Origin: Syngnathus acus
Lineage: Eukaryota > Chordata > Actinopteri > Syngnathiformes > Syngnathidae
Direction: 5' to 3'
NCBI RefSeq assembly: GCF_901709675.1
Contig: NC_051088.1
Span: forward strand, 5,357,664-5,421,663
DNA length: 64,000 nt
The first letter of the stretch is position 1. Every line of letters starts with the position of its first letter. Made by a program: the position numbers and the translations under genes. Under the pieces are notes generated by a model that was given only the letters and a program-made list of their open reading frames with translations, ran no database searches and was not told where the DNA came from. Positions 21,701 to 36,200 of the stretch are shown here, in pieces.

Positions 21701-24700
21701 ATTAGCATTTACCAGATAAGCCTCACTTTTCTCCTTTGCATCCTCCTTAATCAAGGGGGATTTTCATAAGACCCCCTTCAAAGCACATCACACTGCTTCC
21801 TCATTCACCTACAAGCACTGGGTTGAGGGAAGACCACTGTACCGCTGAACCACGCTGCCACGACTCCTTCCGCAAGACACGTTCTTCCCGTGACTGTGCT
21901 CCAGTGCACTTGTGTGTGCTTGGTTTGAAGGACCTTGATCTTAACTTCCATTACTGTTGGGGTGAACAAAAACAGAGACTGTGAGGTGCTCTCTCTTTCA
22001 GATCATCTGAGCTCATAAATGGTCAAAATGTGTAGACACATTCCAAAATATTGGAAATATCTTCTGGGACGATTGCAAAGGGTGTAAAGTGCTTGATAAT
22101 ATATTGCCATCTAAGTGGATTAAAAATAGTGGCAGGCAGAATGAATGTGTAACTCATGAGTGTCTGAATGTTTTGCAAAGATGGGCCAGATTTGGTGAGG
22201 TGAGATTGTGGGGGGGCTGACCATTCAGTTTTGGGTTGCTTTAATTTTTCACGGCGTTTGTTACCAGGCACCTTGTCATAGTTTGCATGTTTTGTCTGGC
22301 AGTGGCACTTATATCGAATCCCTAGAAAACAGCCTGTGTCTTATCAATTAGTCAAAGTATTTCAGTAAAAAAAATAATGCCAATTTCTACTTTCCTTTTC
22401 TTCACGACAGCCTCCATTTTTTAAATGGACTGAAAAAGCCCACACAAGGGTCACGCAGCAAGGTTGTCACTCTGACACCTAACACAACTATGAAAGTTGC
22501 GTGTTCAGAGACACAATGTTTGTTTGGAGCATATTTATTTCCCAAAGCACCCGAAAGCATGGTCTGTTGCTATCTTCTGGTGAAACATAAAATGACTTTT
22601 CTTTCCTACGTTTTCAGTTATTATTTTGTGGATCTGATGGCAGCACTGAGTCTTTCACACCTTTAGTCAAAGATAGCCAATCTTTTTTTTTTTCTTCTAG
22701 TGTGTGAAATGCAGAGGCGTGTCTGCAGGGACACACGCACATGTTCCATGTGTCTCCAGTTATTTGTAGCACTACCATTTTTCCTCTAGCTTAATGATAT
22801 GTAAGATATTTGTGCATGATCTATTGCAAAGCTAGAGAATTACAATAATACCCACGCAAGAGCGTTAGGTAAATTCAGAGTGTGGTCTGATATCTGAGTT
22901 CAAGGTCACAAAGAAACTGGAAGCTATCTACTTGACTTTAGGGTGCCGGTCAGTATACACTTATCACCTGGCAATCACAGGACCAACACATGCTGTGGAG
23001 CACAAGTGTCAAACCTCAGCCCTCCAGGGTCACTATAATAGATGTTTTAGATATTGGCCTCCTGCAACACTTCTTAATCAAATGAATCTCTTCAGGAGTC
23101 TGATCACAATCCTGATCAACCCAGGTGTGTTGGAGAAGAGAAACATCTCAAACACGCAGGTTAGTGGCCCTCAAGGACTGGCGTTTGACACCTGTGTTGC
23201 AGAGGCAACCATTCACACACATACATTCACACATACTGAAGTCTTCAGTGAACCAGTGGAGCTGAGACCCACGTAAGTACAATCCTAAATCTGATTCCTG
23301 AATATACATCCACCATAGGTTCTTTCACATTGGCACTTTGCATACAGGGGATGCAGTTTTATTCCACTTGGTGCACAAGTTGCTTGAGGCTGTTAGTATA
23401 GATGTGAGAGGAGAAACAATGAAGTCTATATTGACCAGTAGGAGAGCTATGGGATCATAGATGTCACATTCTAAGTGTACAAAAAGGGAAAAGAAAAGAA
23501 AATAGAAAAATAACCTACATTGAGAATTCATGAAATATAAAGTATGAAAATATAAAACAGAGTGAGTTATTATGAGGCTGCAAAAATGACTATTATGACC
23601 AATTAGTGCTCAAAAAGAAAGTCTATTATGACCAATTACTGCAAAGATATTAAAAGAAATTATGGCTACTTGGATTGTTATTAAAGAATTTATTAAAATC
23701 CTCATAATAGAAATGTTTTTTCTATCATTTGCCTGAATTTGGCCAGAGAAATTGGATCCTGTCTCCCTGGATGGATGGATGGATGGATGGATGGATGGAT
23801 GGATGGATGGATGGATGGATGGATGGATGGATGGATGGATGGATGGATGGATGGATGGATGGATGGATGGATGGATGGATGGATGGATGGATGGATGGAT
23901 GGATGGATGGATGGATGGATGGATGTTGTTCTACATCTGACGAGTAACACATACAGAAAAATCAGTTGAACGCTCTCCTGTCCCATTTCATCACTTCATT
24001 TTAGTTTTTAGTGCCGAAGCTTCTTGCTCTTGCACAGGTGTACCATCACAAAAAGTGCAACAGCGCCGATATTTCATTTTAAATTATAAAGCGCTTGCAG
24101 TTTACAGAAAGAAAACTGTTTGTTTTGCGTTTTTGTAGGTGTACAGCTCTAGCAATTTATATGGTTTCACAGTTATAACTGCCTCCCTGGGGGCAACTAT
24201 GACTATGATATGGCACAGATTGGAAACACACCTGCTCTAAGGTGCAAAAATAAAAGTCTCTACTTGACCTGGTGGATGACACCCAGAGAGCACAAAAGCT
24301 CCACAAGCTTTATTGCAATCTTTCATCAGTCTATTTTACAACAAATAAATGTTCACAGTTCCAAACTAACAATTAAAAAACATCAGTTATCATTGAATTG
24401 TCATATTGTTGCTTCAGAGCGGCTTTTCCTCATTACAGAGTCCTCACTCTCATGAGTAACATATGGTAACTAACAAGGGCCTCTGGCCTTGCCTATTGGC
24501 TCTTGGCCTCACTGATATTATTTCTCACTCTTGATGCCAGTGGTCTGCACAGTGCAGAGGAACTGCACACTTGCACTGTAAATGATCTGAGACAGCCCTC
24601 CCCAAACATGGGGCCATACAGTATGTCTGGTTTATATCGGATAGAACCATGATGCATTGCTGCATCGGTATCTATAGGATAGTATTAGAATTGTATAGTC

Positions 24701-27700
24701 TTATAGCGACCAATAATTTTCTCGCCATTTCTAAGCAGTTAGTATCATTTATGAGAAGAAATCCAACAAAATTCATACTACTGATTACAAATTCTGTTAC
24801 AAAACCCCCTTTTTTTTTCGAATTTGTCAATAAATGGCTTTTCTATTATTCGGTGCTGCTTCATGAACTATTCACGTGCGATCTACGACTGTTATATTAT
24901 TTATTGTTGTTTTATAAGATGATCTTGAGTCCTTTGAATTTAAAAATGTGTGATATTATTGTTATTATTATTATGATTGTTATTATTATTGTTATTATTA
25001 TTATGATTATCATTATTATTATTATTATTGTGTATATTTTTCTTGGATAAAACAGCTAAGATGTCACTACAATAGACAAGTGACTTTTTTAACTGATGTC
25101 TTTCTGGTATGGATTACTGAATAAATGGTTTCAAAATTGTCGTAAAAAAACTGTGCATGTTTGATTGCACATTCATTCAACAGAGAACCCTAACCCAAAA
25201 CAAAGCATGAAACCTGCAAGATTACAGTATATTACTTCGTAACAGAATTTCAATCAAAATCATCTCAGCTTTTCTGTTAATGACTCACTTGACAACCAAG
25301 ACTGATCACAGTCTTTTTGTCGCGCAAACTGTTTTCATTTCATGTCGCTGGAGCCCGTCTGCTCCTTACTAACTTCCTGCTAGTCATTTTGTGTGGCCGG
25401 GCCCATGAGGCAGAAAGGCCACGGACAGATGGCAGCACAGTTGTAAAGCCAGGGGGCAAAATGAGGAGGCGAGCTAGCGTTGTAGTGAGTAAGGAAGGAG
25501 GTGTCCACTCATAGAGACAATGTGCAGGTGGGAAAGAGCAAAGCGGCTAAGCAAAACTCTTCAGAGAAAGAGATATACAATATATGTATGTATACCGTAA
25601 AGCCAGAAATTATTCATACCCCAGGGGTATGAATAATTTTAGGCTTGACTATTGGCCTAATATTGTTATGTTGCACTAGCTTTTACTGATTGTTTGCTGG
25701 CTTTTGTCTCATTAAATGTTATTTATTGCCTCGTTCTTGTCCAAGAACATGCTATTGATTGCAGATAATCCTGCACATCCTACTTTGGCAACCAATAAGC
25801 AATTACAACAACAGGTATTTTTGTGACCAGAGTGGTAAACCAGACTAGTCTCCACTTCTGGATGAGTAACCGATTGTATGCGACATGTTTCAGTCAACTT
25901 CGAGCTGTTTTAAGATGACTTCTTATCCCGGGTGCAAGTGTAGGCTCCGCAGCCACGACAAACATGGCTGAACGAGAGCTTTACCCACAGTTGGATGAAA
26001 ACAATGAATGACTTTAACAAATTGAATATTGGTCCTGTCCACAGCATCTCTTCTGAGCCTATATGGTAGCTTTTTTTATCTGACCAGTGGAAGAGATTAT
26101 TTTTGTTTTCCTCAATGTCTGTGTGCATTGCTAGTCATGAGATCTAATGTTCTCAAAGGTGCTGACGAGCTGTTTAAGTGGGGCGTGGCGGCTAGTGGCT
26201 CACGCAGCATCTGCTGTGTTAAATTTCTCACCATGCAAAATGATCATATTAATGACTTAATTTCATTCACAAATCTTTTTGTTGTTATTTCACTGCTCTG
26301 AAGCTGCCTAATATGCAGCTTGTAATATGTTGTTTGCTGTTCATGATTTATGTTATACTGCCGGCATTTTAGCAAGCTGACTGTTCATACAAAGAATGAC
26401 TAAATCCAGTTTTCTCAAGCGGATTAATTAAATGGGCGTTTCATTGCCACATGGTGCCTGGTCATGCTATACTAAAAGCGCATTTCATTAGTTCCTCATC
26501 GGGGGGAGAAAAGAAATCTCCATGTGCTTGCATGTGTTTACACATAATTCCCATGTTCCCCTGTCATTTTCTGTGAACAAAACCCTGCTCTATGAAAGAA
26601 GGGCTTGGTATGCATTACGAAGGGCTGCTTCCTGATTGGACGAGCCCACATTCTCTGGCCATCTCTTCCGGATAGCAACAGCCCCCCTTCCTCCTTCTAA
26701 CTGGAACCCCCCTTCTAAACACCCTCTTCCACCCCTCTTCCCGCCTTCAAAAGGAAGCACGTATCTCCTCCTCCATGTGGCTTCTTTCCCCGCCTTCAAA
26801 AGGAAGCACGTATCTCATCCTCCATGTGGCTTCTCTCCTCGTCCACCATCCTTTCCCACAATGCACTTGATGCCCAGCCACTGTCGTTAGATGTGGCAGT
26901 ATTCGTGTGCGTGTGTGTGTGCGTCTGTGCACGCGTGTGTGTGTTTGTGTTGAGGGGGGCTCTCCCCCTCTCCTTCTAAGCTGACTCGCTCAATCCCACT
27001 AGCACCCACTGCTGCAGCAGCATCTGGATGTGGTCGTCATGGCAACAGTAGTGGGTCTGACCCCACCCCCTCTCCCCTTTCCACATACACATAGATACAG
27101 ACAACGCCCCTACCCCTCCTCCCATTTGCTCCTCCTCTTTTTTTTGCACTCTTTGGTGCATTTTCCTTCAAGATTGACCTGGATCCAGTTAGCGGCGCCA
27201 CCCGTCTTGAGGTACGCAAGCAATATAAAGACATGAGTGACATGGGCATGCTGTGTGACCTTTTGTGGGTCACTTCTCAAGCTCACTTGAACAAAAATCC
27301 CCTCCAACCTCAGTCGTTCTTGTTTTTCCTTCACGCTGTCCGCTGTCCTTACAGTCACCCACACCTTTCAAACAACATATTGTCAATGTGAAGACACAAA
27401 AGACACAAAAAAAAACTTCACAAGGGGCCCACCCCATCCTCCTTGACTGTACATCACACTGCAATCACAAATCGTCCTCCCATCAGTTGAATATTTGAAA
27501 AAAGAAATCAGCCCCCCCCCCATCTTGCTGTTATGCTTATTTCCATTTTTACTCCATTTTCATACTTCCTGGTATTTGTTATTGTGAGAATTCTAAGTTG
27601 CTTTAATGTTGGAGAAGGGCTTTGTGTGCACAATAAGAATGGAAGCACAAAACAGATTAGGGCACAGTAATTTGAGTGTCCCTATATTCTCTAAGGGTAA

Positions 27701-30210
27701 TAATGGCCACTTTGGATTGATACTGACGGAAAGAAGTTTAGAATTTTTTGGTCTTTTTGTGTACCCAAACAAATTGAATTCTTCACACAGGGCTCAGTGT
27801 GACTTTGTTGTTCTACACCACTGCAAGTTATAACTATAACAACCATACTGTTTGTTGCATTATTATTTTTATGATTGTTTTTATTATTATTAATTATTAA
27901 AATTAAACATGGGCTACCGCATTGTTCTGATACTCAGGGTTTGAATCACTCCTCTGGCTTTCCTATTTAAATTGTCCATTGAATGGTTGTTTGTCTACAT
28001 GTGCCCTGTGATTGGCTGGCGGACAGTCCAAGGTGTAACCCACTATGGCCTGGAGTCTGATAGAATATGCTCCAGTTCGGCCGCAACCAAATCAGAATAA
28101 GCAGTTAAGACAAAGGATGATTGGATGTATAATTTTTTTACTAGAAGCAGTTGTGTGGAAATCCATTTGTGATACTGTTTTGTCATTTGATGTCATTAAA
28201 TGTTTTTAAAGGTCACTGTAGGCCCTTTAAAAGCGTGAATTCCATTAAACACCCTAACCCTGGCATACATCTTATAATCAGTAGATGTGCTGGACCAGCA
28301 GAGGGTGCTAAGGACCGGCTGCCTGGTGACCGGCGTCCACACTCCCCCCATCAGGCGGAATAGTAAGCTGGCCACACTGGGCCGCATCTTCAAGCCCTGG
28401 AAGTGGAGGAAAAAGAAAAATGAAAAACTAAAACAAAGTTCCACAGGTACGCAACAGGGGACTGCTATTACTTTGTTTAAGAGTCAGGAAAAAAAGAAGT
28501 AGACGGGATTCAGGAAATAAACACACTCAAACACATTACTGATATGATCACCTCCTGTCCTGCTTGTCTCCATTAACAGATGTAGCATTATCCAGCGGCC
28601 TTCTCTACCACGACCCAAACTGCTCCGGCCAGGGCTGCTGTTCAGATGGAACACTCCTGCTTGGCAGTTTTGGGGGACCTTTGAACTCAAACCTCACGGT
28701 CAGCAGTGTGGAATACCTTGGACCAGAGGAGGAGCATCCCCTTCCAGGTAGAAAGGTCCCTCCCTGGCATTACAATTAAATTTGTAATGTGTCTTAACCT
28801 GGGTTTCATGACTATAAAATACCAAATAAAAGTACAAATATGAATTAAAAAAAAGGTTTTAGAAATTAAAAAAGAATATGAAAATACATGTCAAAATACA
28901 GTAAATATAAAATAAAAATACAGATATAGATACAATTATATCAATGTATTTTTCTTTAATCTATTTTTTTTCAATTACATTTTTTACATTTGGTTTTATT
29001 TTTACTGTTATTTATTTTTAATTTTGGCAGTTCTGGTCCTATATGATTTACAACATAGGCACTAACACGCACCGTACCGTTCACCACATTTTCTTCTATC
29101 ATAAGGTTTTTATGATCACGGAAAGCCATAATCAAACTCACAATAAAATTGTAACTAATTATGCAGCCCTAATCAACAGTGTATGAGATCACCTGAATAT
29201 TTTGCCCAAAAAACAATTGGATGTAGCAAAATAAACATTAAGACGTCAATGACCCAATGGGAACTTAATGTTTTTGCACTGTACTGTCAAATTCTACTTG
29301 CCAGTAGATAGCAGCAAAGACAACCATTTGATAGGCGATTGCTTTATAGATGCAATCAATTCATTCATGTTTTAAGTCCAACTGTGCTCACCCTTTAAAC
29401 TAATAAGGACACGCAGTATAGAAAATAGATTAATGTTTTTTTTTACTTTTCGGCCACCCAATTCACCAGTTCAAAAACACAACATCACCACAACACATTA
29501 CACTAAACACTAAAGGGCAAAAATAACTATACGAACCATTTCTCCCCCATTATCCATCTTCAAGTGGTCAGCCCCCTCCAGGACTGCGAGCGTCTGCAGG
29601 AAGCTGTAAATGCAGCACTTAAAGAGGAGGACTTGGACCAAGGGGCACATCCTGTGGGAGAGTTAGCCGAAGGCCTGCAGGATGTCAGAGAGCGAATGGA
29701 AGACAGACCGGAGGAGGAGATTGCTTCAGGAACATCTCCTCCACGAGTACCTCCAAAACTTTTGCCGCAGCTTACCACTGGAGACAGTGAGTGTTAAGAT
29801 ACATATTTTGGACACTGTCATACTTAACTTGATGGGGCACTTTTATTACTCCATGTTTGCATGGCTGCATTAGCTTGTTTTTTAGGAACTTGAAAGTCCT
29901 GATCTCAAAGTGCATTTCAAATTTTGGGGGATAAGCTTAAACAAACAATGAAGAAAGATCCTTTGGAAAGTCTTCTGGAAAGCTCGCAAACTGTTATGGC
30001 TTCTAGGTGCATGCTTAAAAATGGCGGGTTTAAAAACAACCCACTTTTGGTTACAAATTGCACAAATTTGACCCAAATCCCTTTTTTGTTTTACCTTAAA
30101 CAACCCATTTTTGTATATTCAAAACAACCTCAAAATTCGAACATTTTTTTACAATATATGTGTGCAATTTGTAACCCAGTTGCTTTAAGAACGTGTAGTT
30201 TGATTGTGTG

Positions 30211-30262
<52 letters not shown>

Positions 30263-33200
30263 TGTGTGTGTGTGTGTGTGTGTGTGTAAGGAGGGGGGGG
30301 ATGGCCAGCTGCCCCAATAATTATGTCCAGATAAGCCAACATTTGATTTGAATTGTTCATATAGTAATAAAAACATGCATGGATGGAGTGATGGATGAAT
30401 GGATAATAAATCTTTTCTTTCTCAGATTCAGGCCCTGCATCACTCCCTCTTCACCACCCAAACTCTTACCACCCGAAAGAGCATCCACACCGGCCCACGG
30501 AGAGTCTGGTGCCCATCACTCTTCCCCTAAGAGGGCCCCTGTCCAACTCCTCAGGGTCACCTCACCTTGGCAATATGATTCACCCACCTATGCCCCCTAG
30601 TTGTATTATGGAGGAACTCCAAAGAGCATTCGCCACCAAGAACAGACAGGAGAGGTGAGCCTGCACACATCAACTTAAAAACATGCAGACTATTTCAGGT
30701 CAAATGTCTAACTTTGTAGTTGTTATGTAACAAGTCGCTATCTGCAACCCGCTTTGGGATGAGTCGTTTGTTTTTTAAATCCAGATCTCCCTGCAGTGTC
30801 ATGACCTTTTTGTTGACATTTCTCTTCCCGTGGTTGTCTTTCCATGCAGTGTGCATGAAGGGTGTGAGCAGGGCTCATCTCCCCCGCGGCTGTGGTGCTC
30901 CGATGGACGCCTTTCTCGTTCTTGCAGCTCAGAGAACCAACACACGTCTTCTCTGACAAGTATGTGCGTTGGAGGTGGCAGCTCCGACTGGCCCAAGAAG
31001 GAGGCGGAGGAGAATAAGGAGAATGTGCGGCTGGACCAGTGCTTCTCCAACGCATCAGGCCTCCCCACTGACCTGGATGAATGGAACGACTCTGTCATCT
31101 CTGGTGGGTTATGTGATTTGCTGTAGTCCCAGATGTTGAAAAACCACTACTCAAGCCCAAAGAGATCTCCACAGAGCGTGAACGTTCTTTTTATGTTGTG
31201 ACTGTTGAGTGTTTTGAGGCAACTGGTGGCTTTTAACCACATCAAAAACCCCAACACAGTATGTACAGTAAGGCTCAAAGTTTGCAGGTCTTGTCCTAAT
31301 TCATGCACAATCTTACTTGTATCAAACGCAAAAGATGGGCACAAAGATTATTTTTAATTTATTATTTTCTGCAGGCACACTTCCTCGCAGGTTGAGAAAG
31401 GAGCTACTGGCTGTCAAACTACGGAACCGGCCCACCAAGCAAGAGCTGGAGGACCGGAACATCTTCCCGGCGAGGAGCGACCAGGAGCGCCAAGAAATAC
31501 GGCAGCAGATTGAAATGAAACTTGCTAAGTAAGCAATTTACTTGAAATTATTGATGATGGCAAGTTAGACCTGTAACAAACATTGATAGGTCATAAACAG
31601 TGATAAAGTCGTGATTGCTGTAATGCTGCTTCTGTTTTTGTTGTTGTTGCTTGTTCGGCAGCTTCGTCGTGCACCATGGCGGATGTATACTATGCCTCGG
31701 GTGTGTCAGACATTATGTGATTTTAGTCGAGGGTGACAGAAAGAAAAGAGAATAGTGAAGAACAGTAGAGTTCTCATGAAGTATTTATTTAGTATTTATT
31801 AATATTAATTCAACTTGTGAACCGCTTCTCCTCACGAGGGTCGTGGGCATGCTGGAGCCAATCCCAGCTGACTTTGGGCGGTAGACGGGAGACACCCCAA
31901 ATTGGTCGCCATGAAATTGCAGGGCACACATACAAACAAATATTCACTCTCACAATAACATATCATAATAATCAAACCCTGCACTTCTAAAATGTGAGGC
32001 GGATGTGCTCAGTGTTCAACCGAGAGTGCAGTCCAGGGAGATGAAGTAATCACGAGCGCTTTGTATAGCAATTAGAAAGGGGCCCCACACCAAATGACTA
32101 AATCTAATAGGCATGCCTCTCGAGAGACAGGCTAGTTGTGACTCAACATTGGTACACATGCACGATTTGTTGGATGTTTCCTGAGCTATGTAGTATTTGA
32201 ATGAATGGATTGATGGATGGACGGACGGACAGATGGACGGATGGAATAGAAGTCAAGGAAAAATTAAGCAGCTTTATTTATATCGCGTATTTCATACACA
32301 AGGTAACTCAATATGCTTTCCATAATTAAAAGTACAACATTTAAAACAATTTACAAACAAAAGAACTAAAGACATTTAAAAACAGAGTAAAGAAATAAAT
32401 AGTAGCTCATTAAAATTACTAAAATAACTTATAGTGCAAGAAAAAGCCTGGAAATTCGATTTTACAAATGGCTACAAGACCTCAATCATATCAATCAATG
32501 AGCATAGTAGTATAAGAAAAAAACATTAGTTTTCAACCTGGATTTAAAAGTATTCTCTTACTCAGAAAGAAGCACGACAGTATCTTAGTAATGCCTTAGT
32601 GTTGTGCTTCTTAGTACTGAGTTCTGAGTTTGCCACTGACTATTCTCAATTTCCCAATGACAAAAATGTTATGTTCTTTTCAGGCAGTTTTTTTGGGGTT
32701 GTTGTTGAAAAATCATTGACGTGAATACTGGACACTGAACAAACGATTATATGAGCGAGCAATCCGTCTCAGCAACAGGCACAGACAGAACGTGCTTCCA
32801 GGAAACCTCTTTGTTCAAGATCCACTGACTCACATTAGCGAGTGCCTGCATGCCGCGCTAAAAATAGAATAGTTTGTTTTTTCAAACATGGCCGAGGAAC
32901 GCAATGTTCAAATTGAACAACAGCGCTGATAATTGCGAATTTGCCACATCACGACCCTGGTTCGAGGCACGCCGCTGAATGCATTGCATAAGCAAACATG
33001 TCATAACTTACAAGTAAGCACAAAGAGGCTCCCACATTTGCTGGAGCAACAATGTCGCACCTTGTCTCAGAGAATACTGTTGCTACCCTATGTATTCTTA
33101 GATCTGTGAGACTCATCTACATTTTAGTCAAAGAAAAGGTCTTTTCTGACTTGCTTTCAAACATCCTACATAAAGACAGAAGCTTTCATAGCTTCAGGAT

Positions 33201-36200
33201 GAGTGATTTTTAATGCACTTGTAGCACGGCAGTGAGACAGACTGCATGTTATGTAAAGGCTCATTCCAGACTAGCTGTTGCAGGCTGCTTTTGAATTCAT
33301 GAACTTTTTTTGTGCTCCGTTCTGATGCACGACTCAGGCTTTTTGGTTTTGCATAGTGCTTTTGTGCTAGTCCAAAAACATAACTGCAACAATCCATCTA
33401 TAAAAACTGTAATCAGTACAGTCAACGGATCCATCTGTTCGTTTGGTTGTTTGTTTGTTTGTTTTCACTCCTTGTCTTGGCGGGGTTGCAGGTGAGCTGG
33501 AGTCTATCCCAGCTGACTTTGGGCAAGAAGTGGGACACACCTTGGAATAATCAGGACACATGAAGACAAACAACCATTTACACATATTCACACCAAAGAG
33601 GGGTAGATCATATATTTTTAATTGAGAGATTTACCAAATACGTCCCAGTGTTAACATTCTCTACTGTCAGCACAAAGCCATTAGCCCTGGCAACATATAC
33701 GTAGCTGACGAGTGGTCAAAAGAGGGGTTCTTATTACAGTTCATTTGCTCTGGGAATCCACAGTGAATTACAAAACAGTCCATGAAATACATCTGTGGAT
33801 TTGGCAGCAAATATATCACAGCTTTATTCTCAGCTTGTTATTCTTATCCGTGTAAGACCACGCAGATATTTGCTGCACATCCAGCAAAAAAATGCTATCA
33901 GGCCTCATGGTAACGGTGATGAAACTCTGTCCACACGAGTACACTTGATTGATGACCTTTCTATTTTTAGAGAGTCCCGCCTCGTGACTATGCTGCAGTC
34001 ACACTTGGCTTTTTCTAATTTTAGCTTCACTTTGCTCAATAATGAATAATGAGTAGGAGTCATAGAAAAGAGACGTGAGGGAGCACTTAAAAAGCGAATA
34101 AAGCATATGCAGTGTGCGGTGAACCTGAGAAATAAAATAGACATAAAGGAGCCAGATTTCATCCCTCCTATCTCCAGCATATTTTCATTCTACAACTACG
34201 TATATAGCGTACCCTAAGAAGCCATTTTATCAGCACATGCACAGTTTAAAATATCTGCACTTAATAAATTTCATTTTGGTAAATTTGTCAATGCTTATGT
34301 AAAAGATCGACTATCATAACGTAACAATATATACTGTATTTTTTCTTCAGTGCTTAGGGCTCTCTTGGGCCAAAAAAAATATCATTCAAGGACAGCACCA
34401 AACTACTGAATAAAAAACGAGACACAGTGTATAGTGCAGTTCAATATCGTTGCGAGCATCATCTCTGATTTATTATCCTCACAATGTTACAGGTGGTTGT
34501 TTCATTGGGCAGAATCTAACATTAAATGTCACATTTCATCACAAATGATCCTAAATAAAGGGAAGAGTGAATTTCTGACTCATGAGATGTGTGAGACCAA
34601 AAAATAGGCCTTGTTTGATTTTAACAATGTACCTAATAACCCTCGACACTAGAAAAAAACGTGTTTTTTTTCTTTGTTCTAAAAATAGCATCATACCAGC
34701 AGCTCGGCGTGTAACAGAGAATTCCCCTTCAGTTTGTTGCTAGGGAGAACATGAGGATTCCTACGAAACGACCATTATCTGAGACAGAGACTGTAGTTGC
34801 CTAGCAACTCAGAGGATGGTCATGTTCGTTTATTTCAAATGTAATAAAGCAGTAGAGGAGTGTTTTTGAAGGAATAATTGTTGTTTTTTTCCATCTGATG
34901 GCATATGACAGTAAAACATTTCCGCTGAAAAAACATTTCAACGTTCTTATACACATGGTGGACCTGAACTGCTGTTTAAGTGTATTAGGAGACATTTAAA
35001 TACCTTCTAGTTGTGTTTCCTATGAACCACAAAGGCTGGCAGCTCATGCTCTTTTCGGATGCAAAGTCAAGCACGTGTTAATTAACAAAGACTGCTTGCT
35101 ATATGGGTCTGCATTCCTTACATAATGCAAAAAACATCTCCAATCAGCTTCATCTACTGTGACTAGAGATGACAAATACAACAACATACACGTACAAAAA
35201 TGAAAAGTATAATTGATAGAAATAAAGAATCAGTGACTTGTTTCTTTGGGTTCTATAAAATTGGGGTAACAATACCTAAAACGTTAAGTTAATTTTAGGT
35301 CACCTCACTATTTTGGTTATGTCACTCAATTGTGAAACAGATGGTCGAAAAGGTAAATACATTGTGTTCTAGCTTGATATTGCCCAGGTCACAAGTACAA
35401 AGCGTCAACTTGGAACAAGGGATGAAGGGAGTCCCACAACAAAAGTTTCATTCTACTCCGTACTTTGAACCCTTGGTGGTCGATTTCAGCTATGTAGTGT
35501 GGACCGCATTTATTATTCATATCACATATTAATAGTTCACAAGCTCACGTAGGGTATTCTGGGTAACATACCTTTTCTGGAGGCCTTGCTGCCGAGGGCA
35601 CCTGACAGGCTGATAAAGGAACAATTCAATGAGTGTCCACCAGTTTCTAAAAAAATCTAGAATTTGAATAACGTAATCAAAATGTATTCTCATTTTATTC
35701 ATTAAGACAGTTACTAGAATTTAAAAGAGTTAATTCAATAAATTTGCTTTTAAACATATTGATTGATATGGTATGTATCTTTTGATACAGAAATATTAAT
35801 CTGGGCACCTCAAATGTAAAAGGCAATCCCCTGGATGTGCCGCTAGTACAGTACACATCAGGAGATCGGGGATGCCGTGAGTAGGAGCCCGCTAAGCCCT
35901 GCCCAGTACTCATTACGCATGCAGTAACCAGGGAGACTGAGGCAGAGCCACGCGGGCAGCCCATCACGACTCACTTGAAAAGCTCATATAGTAGAGTGCT
36001 CGAGCTCGTAGAGCACCGTAGTGCACAGGCTAGACATGAGGAGTCTTGGCTTCCCTGAATAGTCCAGCAAAACAAGTGCAGGGCAGCATTCCAGATGTTC
36101 GGAACGCCTCTTCCCAAGTATCACAGCCGGGGTTCGGATGCAAGATGGAGACATAGGCAAAGTGGCAGAAGTACAAAGAAGACAGGGCCATGACAGTTGG

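Larger units (their letters stand above)
14276..28284. other. phactr3 intron 1 (14 kb)
   Basis: No other gene recognised inside. Contents noted separately: TCTG/TATG, GGAT and TTA microsatellites, several diverged dispersed repeats, two putative non-autonomous DNA elements, a near-perfect palindrome at 25600-25646, and a 49-bp tandem duplication at 26741-26838. A pyrimidine/GC-rich stretch (about 26640-27200) could be an alternative promoter region, but I see no coding first exon there. Confidence 0.6.

Noticed and set aside
23702-23986. Repetitive frames encoding PSIH or WMDG repeats
   Set aside because: Pure translation of the GGAT microsatellite.
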